Below are positions 50,101 through 62,282 of a stretch of 64,000 nucleotides of DNA, in pieces. The notes beneath the pieces are model-generated. The model ran no database searches and had not been told where the DNA came from. It saw nothing but the letters and a program-made list of their open reading frames with translations. The stretch is from contig NC_051099.1 in the NCBI RefSeq assembly GCF_901709675.1, positions 6,138,001 to 6,202,000 of the forward strand. Reading direction: 5' to 3'. The position numbers and the translations under genes are program-made. Numbering within the stretch: position 1 is the first letter of the stretch; the number at the start of each line of letters is the position of its first letter. The DNA comes from Syngnathus acus (Eukaryota; Chordata; Actinopteri; Syngnathiformes; Syngnathidae).

Positions 50101-53100
50101 AGAAGGGCGCCGACGAGGGCACCTACCTTTGTAGTGTTCTGATCCAGCCCCAGGTGTCAATCAACCAGACTGTGCATGTTTCTGTTAAAGGTAAGTGGAA
50201 GGAATCTGTTCAAGCGGTCAACTTACAACATCTAGGTCACATTATACAGTACTATTGTCCCAAAAAAAACTCGCTACATTTTTTGCAGGCCGTACCAGTT
50301 ACATATTTTGTGTTTTAGTCGACTTATGGACTCAATTTGACTATGGGAGGGGTAACGATGGTGGCCGGGCAGCTACAGAGGTGTTTATGTGCCTGTGCCT
50401 GCGTGTGTCTGATTTAATTAGATGAATAATAATGAAGCCCAGATTAAATCCCCCAGATGTCTCAGCTGTAGTACCGCCGCGCCAACCTCTATTACTATGG
50501 CAACGGAACGACTTCCTCCTGCCAATTGGATCCTAACCAGAGTGGCTCTACAGGAGATGGGGGGGTGCAAATGGGGGAGCCCTACTGGCCAATGACCTTC
50601 TCTCACCATAGCTGCCACTCTTTCACATCATTTGTCAAGAGTTCCTCTCTCTCCCCCTAGTGCCACCTCTCATCCAGCCCTTCGACATCCCCTCTACCTC
50701 AGTGGGGAAGCTCATCTACATAGCCTGCGTGGTGTCATCCGGGGACATGCCCATACGTATCACCTGGCACAAAGACGGCCAGCTCATTGTGCCAGGGCCC
50801 ACCTCCGGCGTTGCGATCGAGACCAAAGAGTTCATGAGCTCCCTCCAAATTTCCAAGGTGACATTAAAACACAACGGAAACTACACTTGCATCGCCAGCA
50901 ACGCCGCCGCCACCGTCAGCTGGGAGCGACAGCTGATTGTTACCGGTGAGGCACTAATATATATATATATATACGTATATATAGCTGAAACCGCTGAAAC
51001 TATAAGTTGAGTCCGACTTTGTGTTTCTCAGTGCCACCGCGTTTTGTGGTGCAACCAAACAACCAGGACTGCATCTACGGCAAAGCTGGAGTTCTCAACT
51101 GCTCGGTGGAGGGTTACCCACCTCCAAAAGTCATGTGGAAACACGCTAAAGGTCAAACATAATGACAGCATCTCCGCGCTCAGATAAATAAGAGTCCACG
51201 TAAAAAAAGGTGTTATGTCACGCAGGTGTCGGAAACCCCCAGCAGTACCATCCGGTCCCTCTCACCGGTCGCATCCAGATCATGTCCAACGGGTCGCTGC
51301 TTATCCGACATGTGCTGGAGGATGACCGCGGGTACTACCTGTGTCAGGCCTCTAACGGAGTGGGCTCAGACATCAGTAAGAGCATGATCCTCACTGTCAA
51401 GAGTAAGTGGCAATTATTTTATCTGTTTACTTTTTTTTTTTTAATCTGGTGGGAAATCAACTGGATGCATTTTTTTGCCTCAGGCTAGTACGTATACCGT
51501 GGACCAAACTTAATCAAATCCTCCGTCCCTAACTGGGGGTAGATTTACTCTTGAATGATGTGTTCCAATCGCCAGTCATTGTACTGCCCAATGTTTGTGG
51601 AAAAGGACTGATGAATTAGTGATGAAAACAAAACCACAAGAACCCCTATAATCAATAATCCATGTCTGAGCGGAGGAGAGAATCGAAGCAGGGGTGTGGA
51701 ATGAGGCAGGCGCAAAAGATGCAGCCAGCGGGGCTTAAAGCGTGAAATGCAAGAGGAAGGGAAGATATGGAGATGGTTCTACTATTTGTAATCCCTCCTC
51801 CATTTCCATTACCTCTTCCCTGCTCCCTTGTCTCATTATGCCATGTAATGCTATTTGTCATACTGACACGGCTCTGCCGTTCTTCTCAGTCCCCGCGATG
51901 ATCACCAGCCACCCCAACACCACCATGGCCAGGAAGGGCCAGACCAAGGAGCTGAACTGCACAGCTCGAGGCGAGCAGCCCATCATCATCCGTTGGGAAA
52001 GAGGCGACACGGTCATCGACGCCGAGAGAAACCCCCGTTATTCCATCACCATCAACAAAAAGGGAGATGAAGTCATCTCCACCCTAAAGGTCAAATATTG
52101 AGCGCGATGTACATGACATGTCTGATGTCTTTATGGCCGTGTAGCTGAGGAAGAAGAAGAATTACTTGTGTTATTTAAAATAATTAAAAACATAAATAAT
52201 TCAGATGGGGACGTAAAAAGTGATTAAATTCTACAAAGACATTTGGGCAACCTTTGTGCTACTTGCTAGTCTATCATTTTGATCTGACATTTGAGCTGGT
52301 TATCCTTTTTCTTGCTTACAGCTGAACCCAGCAGACAGAGGAGATTCTGTCTTCTTCTCTTGTCACGCCATAAATTCCTACGGAGAAGGTCGAGGACTCA
52401 TCCAACTCACTGTGCAAGGTAACGTGTTTCAAACTTGACTCGTATGTTTGGATCAGAGATCCAATGGAGACATCTGATCTTACAAATTCTGTATTCACGT
52501 ACACTCGCAGAACCGCCAGATCCCCCTGAACTGGAAGTAAGAGAGGTGAAGGATAGAAGTATGAACCTACGCTGGATCCAAAGGTTTGACGGGAATAGCA
52601 TCATCACAAGCTATGACATTGAGTACAAGAACAAGTCAGGTAGCTAGCCCAAAACCTTCCAGACATGTTTTAATGATCTGTCTCGTTCCAAAAAAACATA
52701 AAAATCCCGATCTCTTCACTTGTCAGACTCGTGGGACCACATGTACACAACCAGGAACATCTCACCCACCAACAACCAAGCCAATATTGTCGAGCTGCAC
52801 CCGGCTTGCGTGTACAGCATCCGCATGTATTCCTACAACAAGATTGGCCGGAGCCTTCCAAGCAAAGAGCTAACAATCAGTACCGAAGAAGCACGTGAGT
52901 CTTCTTTCTCGTGTGGAAAAAAGTTTCAGAATTGTGACATTCATAATTTATGCGATGCCTTGCCTTCAATAGCACCTGATGGACCACCAATGGATGTGAT
53001 CCTGCAACCTATGACATCACAGAGCATTCGGGTCACATGGAGGGTAAATTACTGACAATATCAGAAAATATGTGCCAGTTATGCCAAGGGATTGTTTCAA

Positions 53101-56100
53101 AGCGCTGACTTAGCATCCAATCCGATTGCTCACCGTATGTCTCTGCTTGGACGATATCTGGGGATTGCTCGACTTTGCAGTGATGTAATAATAATAATGG
53201 CAGTGAAATAATATTGCAGATGCGTGTCGTATTTCAGCTCTTGTTAACGTCTTTTCTGGGGCAACGCGTAGTTATTTCGATTCTCGTAGCGTTACTATTG
53301 TGTTATTTGTGCGCTCAAGTGCAAATCAGTGGGAAGCACATTACCCTGTAATCATGCTAAACAAACATGCTATATTCAGCCACCGCCCCCAAAAATGCGA
53401 AACTAAATATACTGTCATTTTACCTTCCTTGTATGTCCAAGTAAAAAAATAAAATAAACACGTAGATCAGTCCATTTGAACGTTCTCAACACATCTCTTC
53501 AAGGCACCGAAGAAGGAGCTGCAGAACGGTGTCATCCGCGGCTATCAGATTGGCTACCGAGAAAACGGCCCAGGCAGCAATGGCCAATACAGCATTGTGG
53601 AAATGAAAGCTACCGGTGACAGTGAAGTATACACCCTGGACAACCTCAAGAAGTTTGCCCAGTACGGAGTGGTGGTCCAGGCTTTCAACAGAGCTGGAAC
53701 GGGGCCTTCTAGTACGGAGATCAATGCAACCACGCTGGAAGACGGTAAGGAAGATGTTTATGATGACAAAATAGTTGCATTAAAGCCACAATGGAACAAT
53801 AACATAAAAACTGCTAACGTGGATTTGCACACACAGGAACACTAAAAATTTGTAGCACCCCCACCTCCCACCCCACGAGCCTTTCTCCTTTAATTAGCAC
53901 CCTCGTTAGGCTGGTTGAAGCCGAGGGAGGAACGAGGAACCTTATTATACTCCCTTCTCACCTTCTCTTTGTCATTGTCTCACTGCTTTTTGGTTCAATC
54001 TGGGTCAAATATTTTCCTTGGCTTTTATTATTCTCCGATGATTCTCTCATTGGGCCGTACTGCTGCTTTCCTTTTGTGTCGATGCCTTGATGGTGTTTTT
54101 GTAATCGCCCAGACAGGTTGGATGGATCTGTCACCTCAAGTGCAATTACGTTGAAGATGAACATCGGCGCTTCTCTCGATTTTATCCTCCGCATCTCGTT
54201 CACCCCACCCGACTCATTTGCATTCGAACCCCCTTGAGGTGTAGCTACTTTACTATTGGCTCATATCTCTCCCACCCACTCTCATCACAGAGACCTCTCC
54301 TCCATGTTCTTCTCCTCCATTTCTAGAACAAGGAGCCATTGAGAGCTCATTTGACAGATTTATTCCTGCCTGTGGCTTGCAGGGTTGAAGTTCTTCAAAT
54401 GTCAGCAGACTAGCTCAATCCGTCTGCCCGTTTTAACGATAGCAATGACCCGCGCGGCTGCAGCCCTAAGCTAAAAATTCACCTATTTGCTGTGTGTGTG
54501 TGTATCCCAGTACCCAGTGAACCGCCGCAGAACGTACGAGCCATCTCGGTCACGTCAGACGAGGCGGTGATCACGTGGGCGGAGCCTCCACGGCTGACGC
54601 TGCACGGTGTGCTGAAAGGCTACCGGGTTGTGTTTTGGTCCCTCTTCCCCGACGGAGGTGGGTGCTGTGGGGGCCGGGCCCAATGGCCAATGCAGAGTAA
54701 TTATCATCTATATCATTCTAAACTTCACCAAATAGCCCCCCCCCCCCTCACTGTTGATGTCGTTGACGTGTGTGTACCCCATAAAGCACTTCCTCTTTCT
54801 TGTTTTTGTTGTTGTTATAGTTAAATATGTTTGTGTGTTAATGCCCTATACTGTATGCTCTATGTGCTTGACGTAGTAGTGTTTATGTTAGTGTGTATTT
54901 TAGTGCGGCAATATTTTAGATGCAATTTAAAATTCTAAAATGTGTCAATACTTTTGTTACAATTGTTGTTTTGTACCTGTAGATGTCGTGTGATTTATGT
55001 TTGTGTACACTGAACCTCCACTTTTAACTTCTCAACTCACTTCAACATAGCTCCTGTATGTCAAGATGGCGCCAAAGTTTTACTTTTATTGCTTTGGCCT
55101 GAAAAGAAAATCAGTAAATAATGCAGAATATTGTTGCAAAAAAAAAAATCATAAAGGCCAAACTATGTGGAGGTTCACTGTCGTGATTAATAAGCAAAAT
55201 ACAGACTGTGTATTGAATTATTTCAATCGTTCAAAAATTCTCAGAGTGGGGAGAGATGCAGAACATCACCACCACACGTGAGCAGGTGGAGCTGCGAGGA
55301 CTGGAGAAATTCACAAATTACAGTGTTCAAGTGCTAGCGTATACACAAGCTGGCGACGGAGTCCGCAGCAACGTGCTGTACATCCAAACTCGTGAAGATC
55401 GTAAGTCCGCACACACACAAGAAATTTACATACATTTATGCTGGGTGTATCTCAAACCCATGACAAAAGCTGCTTGATGCTAGCAAGCTCCATTAGTGGT
55501 GCTAATGAGAATTAAGAGGCTTTGGGCTGAGCGAGGCCTGATGGGAGGGGCTGGGTCTTCTTTCTCTCTCCCAGCGTATAGCACACAGGAATCAACCATC
55601 ATCCCGGGCCTGCATCCGTTCCGTCAGCCTCCTTGCTGTAGGCAGAAGGATTAACTCCTCTTGGATTAGAATGAATTAATTTTGTGCTTACACCATTGGA
55701 GGCGGGATTATCTGTAGAGGAAGGGGCATGGGTGGCAAACAAGGGTTGAAGATGGGGAGATATACAGAAACATCATGCGGCTTATTGTGTGTCTTGAAGT
55801 CTCCTTGTGTCTTTTTGTGTCACCCCCCCGCCCCTCCCTTATCAGAACAACGGATCACAATGCACCAATCATGTTTCCTGCGCTTCTTATCGCAACACGG
55901 CGCCACACAGGGTGGACTGCAGAATTCTCGGCGGATTCTGGGCACCAGATTGGGATTGAACTCACTTCATTTACGACAATGCGCATTCCCATCCTCAGCA
56001 AGCTATCCAACGCTTCACCCTTGCCTCGCTTGTAAAAGCTACCCTGTTACATCCCGTCTGAGTAGCGAGTGGCTGAATAGCGGGATCAGAGAGGCCTACG

Positions 56101-59100
56101 TTTGGGGGGGAAGAAATCGCTGATGGATTTACAGAGGCTTGCAGTGCCTGCCTTTTTTTTCGTAGCCCTGAGATGAGGCCCACTGTCAGACACACCAAAT
56201 ATTTATGTCAGCAGTTGAATAGGTTTGACACCGTGAACCCTGCGCTCTATAGTTTAGGGGACAAAAAAAGCCTCACTCTCACGCTGTCCACTGCTTTTGT
56301 GTGTTTACTGTAAAGTGCACATTGCATTTTAAACTCCTCGAGTCTTTGGCTCGATTACTTGCAATCGAGCGTATTAAGCTTTACGTGCAGTGTCAAGCTG
56401 AAGTGGCTGACGGAGGATCAGATATTAGTGTCTAATCTGTTTGGAGGCTTGCGAGTTAGGGAGAACTGCTGACCAACGTCTAAATGGACATATGTCACGC
56501 CTTGCCGCGTAAAGACACTGCCTGTCCGTCCGGAGCAGCTTAGCAAGGGATAAGACTAAAAAGCTGCAAACAAACCTGATCACCCAACACACTTGTGAAT
56601 ATTTCCATTTGATGCTTGGCCTGCTAACCCCGCCGCCATGTTTTTTTGTAGTTCCCGGTCCACCGGCTGGCATCAAGGCAGTTCCATCCTCTCTGAGCAG
56701 CGTGGTGGTGTCCTGGTTGCCTCCCCAGAAACCTAATGGTGTCATCCGCAAGTACACCATTTACTGCTCCAGCCCGGGTTCTGGACAGCCGGTAAGCCAG
56801 TCAAAAGAAAATATCAAAACGCGTTTGGGACGATATGAAAAATTTGCAAGCTCGATCGCGGATTGAAACGATGTTCTTAAACGAACCCTCAGAAATGCGG
56901 GTGTGTTTGTACGTGTGCCTTTTTTGTCACTCTTTCATTGTGTTTGCGCCGTCGCCTTATTTCCTGCCCTCCCAGATGAACAGATGAGGTTGTCTTGGCA
57001 ACGTGATGAGACGTAGATATGCAAATGAGGCCGAGAACAAGCTCACACATGCACAGTGCCGCATCACAGAGGCACACAGACATCACATTCAGCCATTTGC
57101 TATTTATACCACCCGTGCGTGGCATTTCACTTTTGGTTCTATCACGTGCGCACACGCATCACACCGTGAATTCTGACACCTCTCACTTTGTTGTTATTCA
57201 AAACTGATTCTCCATTTCTGTGCACGAGCGCAATGTAAATGAGCACGGGGCTGGGAGACGGGGAAGGAGGGAGGGAGGGCGGCTGAAAGAAAGACACCAT
57301 TAGAGGTAGGCAGAGACCGAGGGGAAATAGGGGGGGAGTGGGGGGAGAGTGACAGACGGGCGGGGAAGGAGGAGGGAGCAGAGGAGGGTATCAGTCACAT
57401 CGAGATGAGAGTGCTTTTGTCCGTCTTTTCATTATCTCCCCGTATCACTCCCTGGATCACCACAACACGGCCGCTATTCTGGTGGAATGTTCGCACCCCC
57501 TTCGCACACGCGTCCTCCGTCCTCGTGTCCCTCCGCCCTCTCACTGATTTAGACAGCGAGGGAAAGAGGCGAAAGCTAATTCGGAAAGAGCCTAAAGATG
57601 AGCAGTGAAGAGATGAGCAGATTAACCAGACACAACAAGAGATTGACTTGAGAGAATGCAGTGGACGTACGGGAGTTTGCCTGCCGGCTGACTCGAGTGT
57701 AAAAATCATTTTAAAGATTAAGCCCAAATAGTGGAAATAATTCAAATAGTTCTAATTAAATGATCACTATGGTGTGTATATAAAAAAATATAGACGTATA
57801 TCAGAAATATCTTGTTGTGAACACTTTTTTAAGGCCGAATGAAGAAATCTAACATGAAATACGATCAAGGTCATTTTTTGAAATTTGTCCCATCATATTA
57901 AGAATCTGAATTAGCTTTTATGCTGAATCCACAAATGACAGAATATCGACATTTTTTCAACTGAACAGATTTTGAGAATAACCATAGATGATTAGATTGG
58001 TGGGAAAAAAAAAAATAAGAGGCTTTTTATTTGTAAAAGGAGAAGCTATACAGGAAAAAGGGTGAAAAGTATGATTGGCAGAAGTGAACCCAATTAGTCT
58101 GCAATCCTCTAACGCAAGACTCTGTCCGTCTCAGGCGCCCAGTGAGTACGAGGCCAACCCAGAAATGCTCTTCTACCACATCACGCACCTGAGCCGAGGC
58201 AAACAATACCACATCTGGGCCGCTGCCGTCACCACCGCCGGCCGGGGCAACGTGAGCTCAAAGGTCATAGTGGAGCCGGCCGGGAAAGGTGAGTCACCAA
58301 GAAGGCGAGCCTCGTAAAAGGTTACACAAGCCAACGATGGCTATTAAACAGCAACATGATCTCCTGTTCACACATCACTTTCATCACCTGCCCGCCTCCT
58401 GGCTCTGCCTGCGCCCTCCGCTATTGATTGACAGCCATAGTATTGATTGAGTGCCAGCTACGTTGTTGTTAATTATGTGGTGATGAACAGGGTCTATCTA
58501 GTCCAGAGTAAAACGGCCCTTGGGAACCGAGGTAGCAGGCCAGAATCAATAGAGGGACCATCTATGGCTCGAAGATAGACCGGGGAAAGTACGAGGTCAT
58601 GCATAAAGGCCTCCCTCTCAGACAAACTGGGCCAGTTGTAAAGCAAACAAAAGATGGGGGAGGGGGTAGGACGCACTATTTGGGTGTATCTGTCAAGCAA
58701 ACACTTTGTGTGATGTCTTTGTGTCTCGCTTTGTAGTCCCAGCCAAAATCTTGTCCTTTGGGGGAACGGTGACCACGCCCTGGATGAAGGAAGTACGTCT
58801 GCCCTGCAAGTCTGTGGGGGAGCCGGCTCCCACCATCAAATGGACCAAAGACAGGTCAGCTCATCCTAGACAACTGTCAGAAGAAACATTTCAATATCGG
58901 ATGCAGAGAATGACAATAAAACTTGCTAACATCTCATTTGCCAGTGAGGACTCGGCCATTCCGGTGACCGCTGACAGTCAGCGGCAGATCTTCTCCAACG
59001 GCACACTCGTGCTGCGTTCAGTCAAAGCAGAAGATTCGGGCTACTACACGTGTACGGCCACCAACACGCTTGGTTTTGACACCATCATTGTCAATCTCGT

Positions 59101-62100
59101 AGTGCAAGGTAAGCAAAACGTGATCCATATGTTGTTTCTGCTCAGTTGTGAAGTCACCGCTGACGTGTTTCTCTCTAGTTCCTCCAGACCAGCCTCGCCT
59201 GACTGTCTCCACCACTTCCACCTCCTCCATCACCCTGGCTTGGATCCCAGGGGACAACGGTGGAAGTTCCATCAGAGGTATGGCAACAACATCTGCATCA
59301 TGCCGCTGTCACAGATTTTGGAAAACACATTATCATGTCAACAGCTTTTGAAATAACCAGAGGCAATCTAAATGCAAATGACTGCTGCCCCCTGGTGGTC
59401 AACAGATATAACCGCGGATTATTTTCCCCACTTTTGTGCCTTCTGCCCTAACTGAAAGCTTTGGTCTGATCGCGTAGGCTTTGTGCTGCAGTATTCAGTG
59501 GACAACACAGAAGAGTGGAGGGACGTTTTTATCAGTTCCAGCGAACGTTCCTTCAGATTGGACAATCTACGCTGTGGAACGTGGTACAAGGTCAAGCTGG
59601 CAGCAAAGAACAGTGTGGGCTCAGGGCGCATCAGTGAGATTATTGAAGCCAAAACACACGGAAGAGGTGAGGGACCAACCGGTTGTCTGCAATGGAAATT
59701 TTAGTTCTCGTCGCGCACCTCCTGATCATCTCAATGGCTGCTCTCGCTTCCCACAGAGCCCGTGTTCAACAAGGACCAGCCGCTGCTCACCCACATCAAC
59801 TCGACCCACGCAGGCCTCAACCTGCAGGGTTGGACCAGCGGCGGCTGCCCCATCACTGATATGATGCTGGACTTCAGGCCCAAAGGCACATGGGCTTGGC
59901 AGAGCCTCAAAGCCAACTCCACCACTCAGCTATTCCTCAGTGAGCTACGGGAGGCAACCTGGTATGAGCTCAAAATGAAGGCCTGCAACAGTGCCGGCTG
60001 CGGCAACCAGAGTTCCCAGTTTGCCACCACCGATTACGATGGAAGTAAGCGTAACTCAAAGTCATCATCTGGTTCATCGTGAGCCCCGACAAGTAGCAAA
60101 ACATACTCACTGGTGCATACTTTGCTAAGTGTACTCGGGTACTTAAGTCAAAGCAAAATAGTCTTGATTGTTTCTCGCCACTTCAAATAGAATGAGAAAT
60201 TCTCGCACTGCCTTCACAATTTTAAAAAGACAAAGTCTTGATTGCATGTCTTGCCTCCAACAGGTACAATCCCTCCCATCAAATCCGCCCGCGGCGAGGG
60301 TGACGATGTGAAAAAGTTGTTTTCCATCGGCTCTCCTGTCATCCTGGTCACCATCGGCGTTGCCCTGCTCTTCATTATCCGCAAGAAGCGTAAAGAGAAA
60401 AGACTGAAACGACTTCGAGGTAAGATGAACGTGTTGACGAGAAAAACACGCTGTAAAAAATGACCTGCTGTTATGTCTTCCTCCTTCCTTGTTTTTGCTT
60501 ATTTCTAGATGCCAAGAGCCTCGCCGAGATGCTCATCAGGTGAGATGAAGATTTTATTTCATTAGTTCTTCATAAGCCAACAGAATCTGCAAAGTACTCG
60601 GTCATGAGCAATTATTTTTTTTATTTTTTTTTGTGTGTGCAGTAAGAACAATCGGAGTATTGACACTCCTGTGAAGGGCCCGCCGCAGGGGCCACGGCTC
60701 CACATTGACATTCCTCGTGTGCAGCTGCTCATTGAGGACAAGGAAGGCATCAAACAAATCGGTCCGACATCCATCCATTTTGTTTATCAGTCTGTGCAGA
60801 CTGACTTTTTTTCCGCTCCTAACTTTCTTTCATGATGTGTTTCTCAAAGGAGAGGACAAAGCTGCGGTGCCAGTGACAGACACAGAGTTCAGCCAATCAG
60901 TCAACCCGCAAAACTTCTGCACAGGCGTCTCTCTTCACCATCAAGCCCTCATCCAAAATTCCGGACCTTTGATTGACATGTCCGATATCCGACCCGGCAC
61001 GAGTAAGGCGGACGAAACTCGATGAAGTGTTTAAAACAAAAACCTGTCAGCGTGCATAACGACCGAACCGTGTTTCAGACCCCGTTTCCAGAAAGAGCAT
61101 CAAATCCGCTCACAGCTCCAGAAATAGATACTCAAGCCAGTGGACGCTCAGCCGACCCAGTCAGAGCCAGTCCACGGCTTCCGCACGAACTCTGACCTCG
61201 GACTGGCGGACCATGGGCTCTCACGGGATCACCGCCACTGAGAGCGACAGCTACAGCGCCAGCCTTTCTCAAGACACAGGCGAGACGCGTTAGGACATTT
61301 TTAACAGCGCCTCTAAACGCCGCTATTGACCAAATCTTTCTTTGCGTTGACAGATAAGGGGCGTAACAGCATGGTGTCTACGGAGAGCGCCTCGTCCACC
61401 TACGAGGAGCTGGCCAGGGCGTACGAGCACGCCAAGCTAGAGGAGCATCTGCAGCACGCCAAGTTCACCATCACGGAGTGCTTCATCTCCGACAGCTCTT
61501 CTGACCAAATGACCACAGGCACCAACGACCCGGCCGACAGCATGACCTCGCTGAGCACGCCGTCCGAGCCGGGCATCTGCCGCTTCACCGCCTCGCCGCC
61601 CAAACCGCAGGACTACGACCGTGGTAAAAATGTAGCTGTGCCCATTCCTCATCGCGCAAACAAAAGTAAGTTGAGATCCTCTACTCGTGTATTTCAGCAG
61701 AATATTCTCCCTTCACTTATGATGAAATTATGTTGAAGTGAATTGAGAAGCTTCATTTAGACAAAAGTAGGGCCATGGAAAAGAATTCTACGTTTGCCTA
61801 AGGTCAGAAGAGTCTCCCACCTTAACACCGTGTTGCTTTTCTCAGGTGAATTCTGCAACCTCCCCCTTTACATGAAGACGGATCCCTTCTTCCGCAAGCA
61901 AGGGGAGTTGCACGATCCGTGCCCGGCCGTGCCCCCGCGGGAGGCGTCCATCCGCAGCTTGACGCAGCGTGCGTATCACACGCAGGGGCGCCACAAGACT
62001 CTAGACTCTGCCAAGCAGCAGGCGCTGACGCTGGGCCACTCGGGACTGGGCAGCTTGGGCGCCAGCTCGGGCACGGCCACCTTGCCCCAGAGGACTCTCA

Positions 62101-62282
62101 CCATGCCCAGCTCCAACGTGGCGGCTACCGCCTCCACGTCCAGCACGAGCAGCAACCCCACCAACAGCAGCAACAAGATGGGAGGCTCCAGAGACTCGCT
62201 GCTGGAGAGCAGCTCCTCCGCGCTGGGCCGGCTGCAGAAACAAAGCGCGGGGGCTTACTCCAAGTCCTACACACTGGTTTAG
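32097..62282 (+). CDS. dscaml1: DSCAM-like 1 cell adhesion molecule, complete, 33 coding exons
   Basis: The 33 exons add to 6,135 coding bases, 2,044 residues (human DSCAML1 about 2,053), and every junction is in phase. It is a single-pass neuronal membrane protein that binds itself across cells and guides self-avoidance, lamination and synapse placement, notably in retina. Order: signal peptide, Ig1-Ig9, FN1-FN4, Ig10, FN5-FN6, transmembrane helix (about 1594-1614), cytoplasmic tail of about 430 residues ending SYTLV, a class I PDZ ligand. The start [15 protein letters not shown] and the tail blocks [35 protein letters not shown] and [11 protein letters not shown] identify DSCAML1 rather than DSCAM. 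No tandem alternative exon arrays of the insect type are present. Exon coordinates are in the block entries that follow. Confidence 0.97.
32640..32900. promoter_or_regulatory. CNE-like block in dscaml1 intron 1
   Basis: It is unusually free of simple repeats and dense in homeodomain-type cores (GTAATTAG, GCTAATTGCAG, TGATTAAC, CTAATTGGTGCAATTAG). Such composition is typical of conserved non-coding enhancers in introns of neural genes. Conservation itself was not tested. Confidence 0.35.
33650..34060. promoter_or_regulatory. CNE-like block in dscaml1 intron 1
   Basis: Repeat-free sequence with GTAATTAACGAG, TCAATTAAAGC and AACAATTTGG-like words and balanced composition. It is flanked by low-complexity sequence. 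Enhancer function is inferred. Confidence 0.3.
34677..34692. repeat. poly-G run
   Basis: A G tract of about 14 bases in dscaml1 intron 1. Confidence 0.75.
35370..35475 (+). promoter_or_regulatory. TATA-like promoter signature inside dscaml1 intron 1
   Basis: ATGTATAAAATAGCGG at about 35390, followed by a short GC-rich stretch with ACTCGACTGTCGG, looks like a core promoter in an otherwise AT-rich intron. A donor-like GCAATAAGTACG follows. It could start a short dscaml1 isoform or an unrelated RNA, or be chance. Confidence 0.25.
37900..38130. promoter_or_regulatory. CNE-like block in dscaml1 intron 2
   Basis: Dense TAAT cores (TTTAATTATC, CATTAACAACC, CCTAATTGGTGC, CGTTAATAAGC) in a repeat-free stretch just before a poly-C tract. 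It shares the word CCTAATTGGTGC with the block at 32640-32900. Enhancer role inferred. Confidence 0.35.
40915..41332. mobile_element. MITE with 'ATAAGGCGCACC' terminal inverted repeats
   Basis: About 418 bases bounded by CCGTATTTTCCGGACTATA and its reverse complement, flanked by TA on both sides, which suggests a TA target-site duplication. The core word ATAAGGCGCAC recurs several times inside, in both arms. There is no coding capacity. The element is a familiar dispersed vertebrate repeat; the superfamily (Tc1/mariner-like by the TA) is inferred. Confidence 0.85.
42147..42183. repeat. (GT)n microsatellite, dscaml1 intron 3
   Basis: Imperfect GT/GC tract. Confidence 0.8.
44023..44042. repeat. 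(GT)n microsatellite, dscaml1 intron 3
   Basis: Short uninterrupted GT tract. Confidence 0.8.
47592..52418 (+). other. dscaml1: dscaml1 exons 5-13 (Ig3-Ig9)
   Basis: Exons: 47592-47870 (Ig3), 48648-48923 (Ig4), 49001-49297 (Ig5), 49918-50190 (Ig6), 50661-50945 (Ig7), 51032-51151 and 51226-51402 (Ig8), 51890-52089 and 52322-52418 (Ig9). Ig3-Ig7 are each one phase 1-1 exon, so each is a symmetric, removable domain cassette. Introns are short (74 bases between the Ig8 exons, 77 between Ig4 and Ig5). Ig8 reads [11 protein letters not shown], where the human protein has Gly in place of the first Cys. Confidence 0.93.
50957..50984. repeat. (AT)n microsatellite, dscaml1 intron 9
   Basis: An AT tract in the 86-base intron directly after the Ig7 exon, about 45 bases before the next acceptor. 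Confidence 0.85.
52511..58288 (+). other. dscaml1: dscaml1 exons 14-21 (FN1-FN4)
   Basis: Exons: 52511-52639, 52727-52894 (FN1), 52973-53043, 53504-53744 (FN2), 54511-54657, 55245-55400 (FN3), 56652-56791, 58135-58288 (FN4). Each FN3 domain is split by one intron. Conserved stretches include [31 protein letters not shown] and [20 protein letters not shown]. At the exon 19/20 junction the split codon gives Leu where the human protein has Val. Confidence 0.92.
57240..57390. repeat. purine-rich G-tract block, dscaml1 intron 20
   Basis: A GGGA-rich, nearly all-purine stretch with repeated G runs, able in principle to form a G-quadruplex or triplex. Confidence 0.55.
58737..60044 (+). other. dscaml1: dscaml1 exons 22-26 (Ig10, FN5-FN6)
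   Basis: Exons: 58737-58854, 58945-59108 (Ig10), 59179-59277, 59478-59666 (FN5), 59757-60044 (FN6, a single exon). The intron between the two Ig10 exons is only 90 bases, open in frame, so its retention would insert 30 residues. Introns in this segment are all under about 210 bases. Confidence 0.93.
60264..62282 (+). other. dscaml1: dscaml1 exons 27-33 (transmembrane and cytoplasmic tail)
   Basis: Exons: 60264-60419 (transmembrane helix, then [13 protein letters not shown] stop-transfer), 60509-60539 (a 31-base microexon), 60643-60761, 60850-61002, 61079-61279, 61354-61665, 61846-62282. The tail carries the blocks for the cytoplasmic effectors and ends with the PDZ ligand TLV. Exon 31 ends at a GC donor (CAG|gcgaga); a GT site nine bases downstream would add three residues in frame. 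The last exon is GC-rich with Ser/Thr-rich low-complexity sequence before [11 protein letters not shown]. Confidence 0.93.

Noticed and set aside
47500-52321. Possible mutually exclusive exon arrays in dscaml1, as in insect Dscam
   Set aside because: Each Ig domain has exactly one exon set; no tandem duplicated Ig exons lie in the introns.
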